A stretch of 64,000 nt of DNA from VGJW01 sp035286125 (lineage in GTDB: Bacteria > Cyanobacteriota > Sericytochromatia > S15B-MN24 > VGJW01): the NCBI GenBank assembly GCA_035286125.1, contig JAYKIS010000001.1, forward strand, positions 11,821 to 75,820, in the 5' to 3' direction. Made by a program: the position numbers and the translations under genes. Shown piece after piece: positions 59,740 through 64,000 of the stretch. The notes beneath the pieces were generated by a model. That model did not search any database. It was not told the DNA's origin and saw only the letters and a program-made list of their open reading frames with translations. Position 1 is the first letter of the stretch. Every line of letters starts with the position of its first letter.

Positions 59740-61889
59740 TTGCTCGCGAGGCCTTGCAGCGGCGTGGGCTGGCTGCCCTCATCCACGTGGATGATCCGCT
59801 GGGGCCCTTGCGGCTGGCGACATTCTGTCTCGTGACGACGGGCATCTGCGGCATGGCGCTTGTCGCGCCGGACCCGGCGCAGGCACTTGCCTGGGTCCTG
59901 ACTGCTGTCGGCAGCTGGTTCAGCCACTGGTTCCGCGGGCGCAACTGGCTGGTCAAGGCCTTCCTGGCCGTCGGCATGCTCTACCTGCTGTACGACTACC
60001 TGCGTACGCTCTTCCTGTCCTCGCCGGATGCCCGCCTGCCGCTCGCCAACCTGCTGCTCTGGCTGCAGGTCCTCAACAGTTTCGATTTGCCGCGGCGCCA
60101 CAACCTGCGCATTGCTCAGCTGGTCGGTGCCATCCTGCTCGTGGTGACGGCCAGCGTGTCACGGGATCTGTTGTTGCTGCCCGTGCTGCTGGCGGCGACC
60201 GTTGCCTTCGTGGCCTGTTCCCACCTGGACACTCTCCTCGAGTTTCCGGCCTTGCCGCTGGGGCGGCGCAACACCAGAGCCGTGGGCGCGGGTGCCGTGG
60301 CCCTGATCGTGGCGTCGAGCGTGGTCTTCGGGCTGGTGCCCCGCGGCAAGGGCGGTTTCCTGACCCAGTTGCCGATGAGCCGGATGATGGAGATCAAGGG
60401 ACCCATGTCCGGACGCATCACGGGTCCCGACGGGGGCGCCGGGGGGGGATCGGGTGGTTCCGGCGGCGGGGGGGGAGGCAGTTACTACGGCTTCTCGGAG
60501 CGCCTCGACCTGAACCATCGGGGCGACTTGCCCGACGAGGTGGTGCTCAAGGTCCGCTCGGGTGGCCCCCAGTACCTGCGCGGCATGGCCTACGACACCT
60601 ACGACGGCCGTTCCTGGCGCCTGTCGCATCCGGACAGGGTCGAGAGCCTGACGCTGGCGACCCAGCCGTGGCGCCTGCCGGTCTCGATGATCGGGGCCGG
60701 TCGTCTGGACCTGCTGAGTGTCTACGTCGAGGCGACCCAGAGCAACCTCGTGCTGTTGCCGGGCTTCGCGGCCGAGTTGTATTTCCCGACGCCGGTCCTC
60801 TTCCGGGATGACCAGGGGGCCTACCGCAGCCCGGTGCCCTTGCCGGAAGGGCTCTACTACTCCGTGCGTCACGAGCGGGTCGCGTGGCAGGAAGCGTCGC
60901 TGGTAGGGGCGAACCCCCTGACACCCAAGCTCAGGGCGCAATACGCCCCGTGGCTGGGGCTGCCGGCGGGGCTGCCCGATCGCGTTGCCGCCCGGGCCCG
61001 GGCTTGGGCCGGCGGAAGCGCCGCGCCCCCCTACATGCAGCTGCGGAACCTGACGCGTCGCCTGCAGGCCACCTATGCCTACGATACCGACGCCCCGAGG
61101 ACGCCAGCGGGCAGGGACCATGTGGATGCCTTCCTGTTCGATGTGCGCAGGGGGACGTGCGAGCAATTCGCGACGTCGCTGGCGGTCATGGGGCGGACGT
61201 TGGGCATTCCGACGCGGCTTGTGACGGGTTATGCGCCAGGCCGCCACAACCTGTTGACGGGCTTCCACGAGGTGCGCGGCAATGATGCGCATGCCTGGGT
61301 CGAGGCGTTCCTGACCGGGGTCGGCTGGGTGCCGTTCGATCCGACGCCGGGCTGGTCCGGTCCGCTGACCTTTGTCATAGACGGTGGTCCGCCACCCTTG
61401 CTCTCGGCCATCGGTGCGGTCTATGACCGCCTGGGGCATCGTTTCTGGTTCCTGCTGGCGGGGCTTGGCGGCCTTGCCCTGCTCGCCGGGTGGTTCTTCA
61501 GCGAGGAACAGGCGGCCCTTCGGCGTTTGCGGCGAACCGCGCGCTCTCCCGAGGCATATCGGGCCACCCGCCTGTGGCTCAGGGTCCTTGCGCGCCTGGC
61601 CCGGCACGGACATGGCCTGACGGCGGCCCGTGCCGCCCGGGAGCACGTGGCAGCCGTCGAGAGCCACCCCGTGCTGTCCGCGGTGGCGCCGGCCTTTGGG
61701 GCCATTGCGGCGGCCTATGAGCAGATCCGCTTCGGGGCTTCTCTGCCTGTGCCTGAAGCGGTCAAGGCGCTCGAGGCCGACGTCCGCGCCTTCGAGGGCA
61801 AGCTGGCGACCCTGCGCCGCGAGCTGGCGCGAGGCAACCAGCCAAGGCTGGCCCAAGGCGAGGCGGGCATGGGACACTCCACACCTTGA
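59736..61889 (+). CDS. TgpA-type membrane transglutaminase-like protein
   Basis: 717 residues. Five or more N-terminal membrane segments (to about residue 205). A Gly-rich run (GGGSGGSGGGGGGSYYG near 245) separates a periplasmic domain. The transglutaminase triad is Cys in RRGTCEQFATS, His in NDAHAWVEAF and Asp in WVPFDPTPGW. A last membrane segment (FWFLLAGLGGLALLAGWF) and a cytoplasmic DUF4129-like tail follow. It modifies envelope proteins. It is third in the moxR set and overlaps dnaG by TGATG. Confidence 0.9.
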   Translation: MIAREALQRRGLAALIHVDDPLGPLRLATFCLVTTGICGMALVAPDPAQALAWVLTAVGSWFSHWFRGRNWLVKAFLAVGMLYLLYDYLRTLFLSSPDARLPLANLLLWLQVLNSFDLPRRHNLRIAQLVGAILLVVTASVSRDLLLLPVLLAATVAFVACSHLDTLLEFPALPLGRRNTRAVGAGAVALIVASSVVFGLVPRGKGGFLTQLPMSRMMEIKGPMSGRITGPDGGAGGGSGGSGGGGGGSYYGFSERLDLNHRGDLPDEVVLKVRSGGPQYLRGMAYDTYDGRSWRLSHPDRVESLTLATQPWRLPVSMIGAGRLDLLSVYVEATQSNLVLLPGFAAELYFPTPVLFRDDQGAYRSPVPLPEGLYYSVRHERVAWQEASLVGANPLTPKLRAQYAPWLGLPAGLPDRVAARARAWAGGSAAPPYMQLRNLTRRLQATYAYDTDAPRTPAGRDHVDAFLFDVRRGTCEQFATSLAVMGRTLGIPTRLVTGYAPGRHNLLTGFHEVRGNDAHAWVEAFLTGVGWVPFDPTPGWSGPLTFVIDGGPPPLLSAIGAVYDRLGHRFWFLLAGLGGLALLAGWFFSEEQAALRRLRRTARSPEAYRATRLWLRVLARLARHGHGLTAARAAREHVAAVESHPVLSAVAPAFGAIAAAYEQIRFGASLPVPEAVKALEADVRAFEGKLATLRRELARGNQPRLAQGEAGMGHSTP

Positions 61890-63697
61890 TGGACGACAGG
61901 GACAGGGTCCGGGACGCGGCGCGCATCGCCGAGGTCATCGGGAGCTATACCGTCCTCAAGCGCCGGGGACGTGGCTGGTCGGGCCTCTGCCCGTTCCACG
62001 GGGAGCGCACGCCCAGCTTCAGCGTGCTCGAGGATCCGCCCGTCTTCCGTTGCTTCGGGTGCGGCGAGAAGGGCGATGTGTTCACCTTCCTGATGAAGAA
62101 GGAGGGGATGGACTTTCCCGCGGCGCTGCGGCACCTGGCCGAGCGCTACGGAGTCACGCTGTCGGAACGTCCGGCCCAGGACGGCGATCGTCGGCGTCTG
62201 TTGCGCGAAGTGGTCGGCGAGGCCGCCCAGTTTTTCCGGCGCCAGCTGCGCGAGGCTCCCGAGGGCAAGGCCGCGCGCGACTACATGGAGCAGCGTGGCC
62301 TTACGGCCGAGACTGCAGAGCGCTTCGGCCTGGGGGCGGCACCCGCGGCCTGGGATGCGCTTGCGGTCCAATTGCGCCGTCAGGGCTTCGACCCCGAGGT
62401 GCAGGTCGAGGCTGGCCTTGTCCGCCCCAATGAGCGGGGCGGTTGGCGCGACGTCTTCCGCAACCGGCTGATTTTTCCCATCGCGACCGAGATGGGCGCC
62501 GTCGTGGCCTTTGGGGGGCGTCTGCTGCCCGGTGACGAGGGTCCCAAGTACCTGAACTCGCCCGAGACCCCCATCTACCAGAAGGGGCACCAGCTCTACG
62601 CCTTGCACCTGGCCAAGGAGGCCATCCGCCAGGCCGATCGAGCCTTGCTTGTCGAGGGTTACATGGACGCCGTGGCTTTGCATCAGGCAGGCATCTGCGA
62701 AGTCGTGGGCGTGCTGGGCACGGCGCTCACTCCGGAGCAGGCTCGCAGCTTGCTGCGCTTCACCGAGGGCAAGCGCGTCGTGGTGGCATTCGACGCGGAT
62801 CAGGCCGGACGTCAGGCTGCCGAGCGGGGCGGGGCCGTGCTCGAGGAGGTGGCCCGGGCGGCCGGCATCGTCCTGCGGGTGCTGACGGTCCCCGAAGGCA
62901 AGGATCCGGATGCCTACGTGGGCACGTTCGGTGCGGAGGCGTTCAGGAATCTGCTGGATGAAGCCCCCGACCTCGTCGCATTCCGGGTGGACAGGCTGCT
63001 GGCTTCGGTCGACGACCCACGCAGCGTCGAAGGTCGCGCCCGGGTGCTCGAGGGTTTGGGTCCCCTGCTCGGAGGCCTGGGTAGCCAGGTCATGGCCGAG
63101 CCTTATATCCGCGACGTGGCCCGTACACTTGCGGTGTCCGAAGATGCGCTTGCGCGGGATCTGCGCCGCTTCCTGCCCGGTCGCCCCATGGTTGCCCGCA
63201 GTACGGCCGTGGCGCGGCCCGTGGCGCGGCAGCGGGCCGTGGAGGCCCGACGCGGCCTGTTGGCCTATCTGGTCCTGCATCCCGAGGGGCGACCCTGGGT
63301 CGCAGGGCAGGTGGCACCTTCCATGCTGCCGGATGAAGCCTCGGCAGAACTGTTGGCCAGCCTGCTGGCCGACGAGGCCACCTCGGGCTGGGCCGACTGG
63401 CTCGCTCGCCTGGAAGGGACGCGCGCACACGAGTTGCTGTTGGAACTGTGCTTCGGGGAGGACCTGTTGCCGGAGCACGATGGTGAGCAGGTCGTGCAAA
63501 ACTACATGGATGCCCTCCATCTCGATCACTGGGAACGGACGGCGACACGCATCCGCAACGACCTGTCGCTACCCGGACTGGACCGGGAAGTGGCGAATCA
63601 ACTGATGGTGGAGCACCTCGAGGCCATCAGGATGGTGAAGGAATTTGAAGCCAGGCTTGCGGGGCGAGTCCCCGGACAGGGTATGGGGCATGGATAA
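61889..63697 (+). CDS. dnaG: DNA primase
   Basis: 602 residues. The zinc-binding domain has CPFHGERTPSFSV and FRCFGCGEKGDVFTFLM. The TOPRIM catalytic core has LLVEGYMDAVALHQAGI and VVAFDADQAGRQAA. The C-terminal helicase-binding domain follows (about 445-602). It makes RNA primers for replication. ATG at 61889 (TGATG with the previous stop). It is followed directly by rpoD, as in the macromolecular synthesis operon. Confidence 0.96.
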   Translation: MDDRDRVRDAARIAEVIGSYTVLKRRGRGWSGLCPFHGERTPSFSVLEDPPVFRCFGCGEKGDVFTFLMKKEGMDFPAALRHLAERYGVTLSERPAQDGDRRRLLREVVGEAAQFFRRQLREAPEGKAARDYMEQRGLTAETAERFGLGAAPAAWDALAVQLRRQGFDPEVQVEAGLVRPNERGGWRDVFRNRLIFPIATEMGAVVAFGGRLLPGDEGPKYLNSPETPIYQKGHQLYALHLAKEAIRQADRALLVEGYMDAVALHQAGICEVVGVLGTALTPEQARSLLRFTEGKRVVVAFDADQAGRQAAERGGAVLEEVARAAGIVLRVLTVPEGKDPDAYVGTFGAEAFRNLLDEAPDLVAFRVDRLLASVDDPRSVEGRARVLEGLGPLLGGLGSQVMAEPYIRDVARTLAVSEDALARDLRRFLPGRPMVARSTAVARPVARQRAVEARRGLLAYLVLHPEGRPWVAGQVAPSMLPDEASAELLASLLADEATSGWADWLARLEGTRAHELLLELCFGEDLLPEHDGEQVVQNYMDALHLDHWERTATRIRNDLSLPGLDREVANQLMVEHLEAIRMVKEFEARLAGRVPGQGMGHG

Positions 63698-64000
63698 TGG
63701 GTAACGCCGACGCTGACGTGATGACCAACGAACGCTTGCAACCGGAGGCCGACGAGGCCGACCTCGCCCTTCCCGGGCTACCCGGGACGGTGTCGGGTGA
63801 TGGCGACCTGGGCGCGGAAGTGCCGGCCGAGGCTTTTTCCCCGGACCCCGATGAGGGGGAGGAAGAGTTCGACCTGGGCGACGAGACGGTGGTCAAGGAG
63901 CTGGCCGCTCTTGCCTCCAAGGGGATGCCCAATGACGACCCCGTGCGGGTGTACCTGCGGGAGATCGGCCAGAAGAAGCTGCTGAGCGGGGCACAGGAGA
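63697..64000 (+). CDS. rpoD: Primary sigma factor RpoD, N-terminal part (cut by window)
   Basis: 101 codons to the window edge. The start ATG at 63697 overlaps the dnaG stop as TAATG; a second ATG at 63721 is possible. An acidic N-terminal region (PDPDEGEEEFDLGDE) leads to DDPVRVYLREIGQKKLLSGAQE, the region 1.2 hallmark of sigma-70. The order dnaG-rpoD is the classic operon. Regions 2-4 lie beyond the window. Confidence 0.93.
   Translation, partial: MGNADADVMTNERLQPEADEADLALPGLPGTVSGDGDLGAEVPAEAFSPDPDEGEEEFDLGDETVVKELAALASKGMPNDDPVRVYLREIGQKKLLSGAQE

Noticed and set aside
60159..61877. 572-codon open frame on the minus strand
   Set aside because: Antisense to the TgpA-type gene, whose Cys-His-Asp triad and membrane segments are clear; composition is Arg/Gln/Pro-rich noise.

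Overview
The window is one continuous stretch of a high-GC, gene-dense bacterial chromosome that appears to include the replication-origin neighbourhood. Core genes (dnaA, dnaN, recF, rpmH-rnpA-yidD-yidC-khpB-mnmE, smc-scpA-scpB, hrcA-grpE-dnaK-dnaJ, metK, dnaG-rpoD) sit beside a histidine-degradation operon, an envelope and polysaccharide block and a microbial rhodopsin. Lipoproteins, a Wza-type export protein, YjbH-like barrels and an AMIN-like secreted protein point to a Gram-negative (diderm) envelope. The xanthorhodopsin-like proton pump suggests a sunlit aquatic heterotroph. The AMIN-like domain, the SigF-like sigma factor and the short YidC would fit a non-photosynthetic relative of Cyanobacteriota, but nothing here settles the phylum. 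I saw no tRNA, rRNA, insertion sequence, prophage or CRISPR array.

Region 1 (1-8713, minus strand): a tightly overlapping operon of HEAT-repeat protein, isoaspartyl peptidase, aroE, ribF, hemC, hemD, a permease and a hydantoinase/oxoprolinase-family protein cut by the left edge. Region 2 (8979-10859): a secreted lectin-like lipoprotein and an unidentified membrane-associated protein. Region 3 (10942-19661, minus strand): dnaA, an approximately 830-base candidate oriC, dnaN, recF (apparently starting on CTG), a phosphoribosyltransferase, guaA, a guaB without CBS domains and a purQ without its catalytic cysteine.

Region 4 (20009-24587, plus strand): the classical rpmH to mnmE cluster and a group-3 sigma factor. 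Region 5 (24599-26055, minus strand): a REC-PilZ response regulator coupled to a small unknown protein. Region 6 (26160-35108, plus strand): hutU, hutI, a fused ftcD, hutH, then nanE, a ROK sugar kinase and an AMIN-like barrel protein in one overlapping run. Region 7 (35166-39924): a CIRCE element and hrcA-grpE-dnaK-dnaJ.

Region 8 (39935-44825): a STAND NTPase, a LolA-like lipoprotein, the rhodopsin with its own terminator, a small membrane protein, a YkgJ-type cysteine-cluster protein, and a 111-residue protein whose promoter carries two LexA-type (SOS) boxes. Region 9 (44828-49714, minus strand): smc-scpA-scpB with a structured leader. Region 10 (50173-57625): a tiny lipoprotein, a sugar transferase, metK, a multi-SLBB export protein and two halves of a YjbH-like system around a ketol-acid reductoisomerase homologue with an altered active site. 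Region 11 (57666-64000): moxR, a DUF58 gene and a TgpA-type transglutaminase gene, then dnaG and the start of rpoD.

The most novel-looking item is the SOS-box-controlled small protein at 44490-44825. Its C-terminal half resembles the N-terminal interaction domain of DnaA, which suggests a link between DNA damage and replication control.
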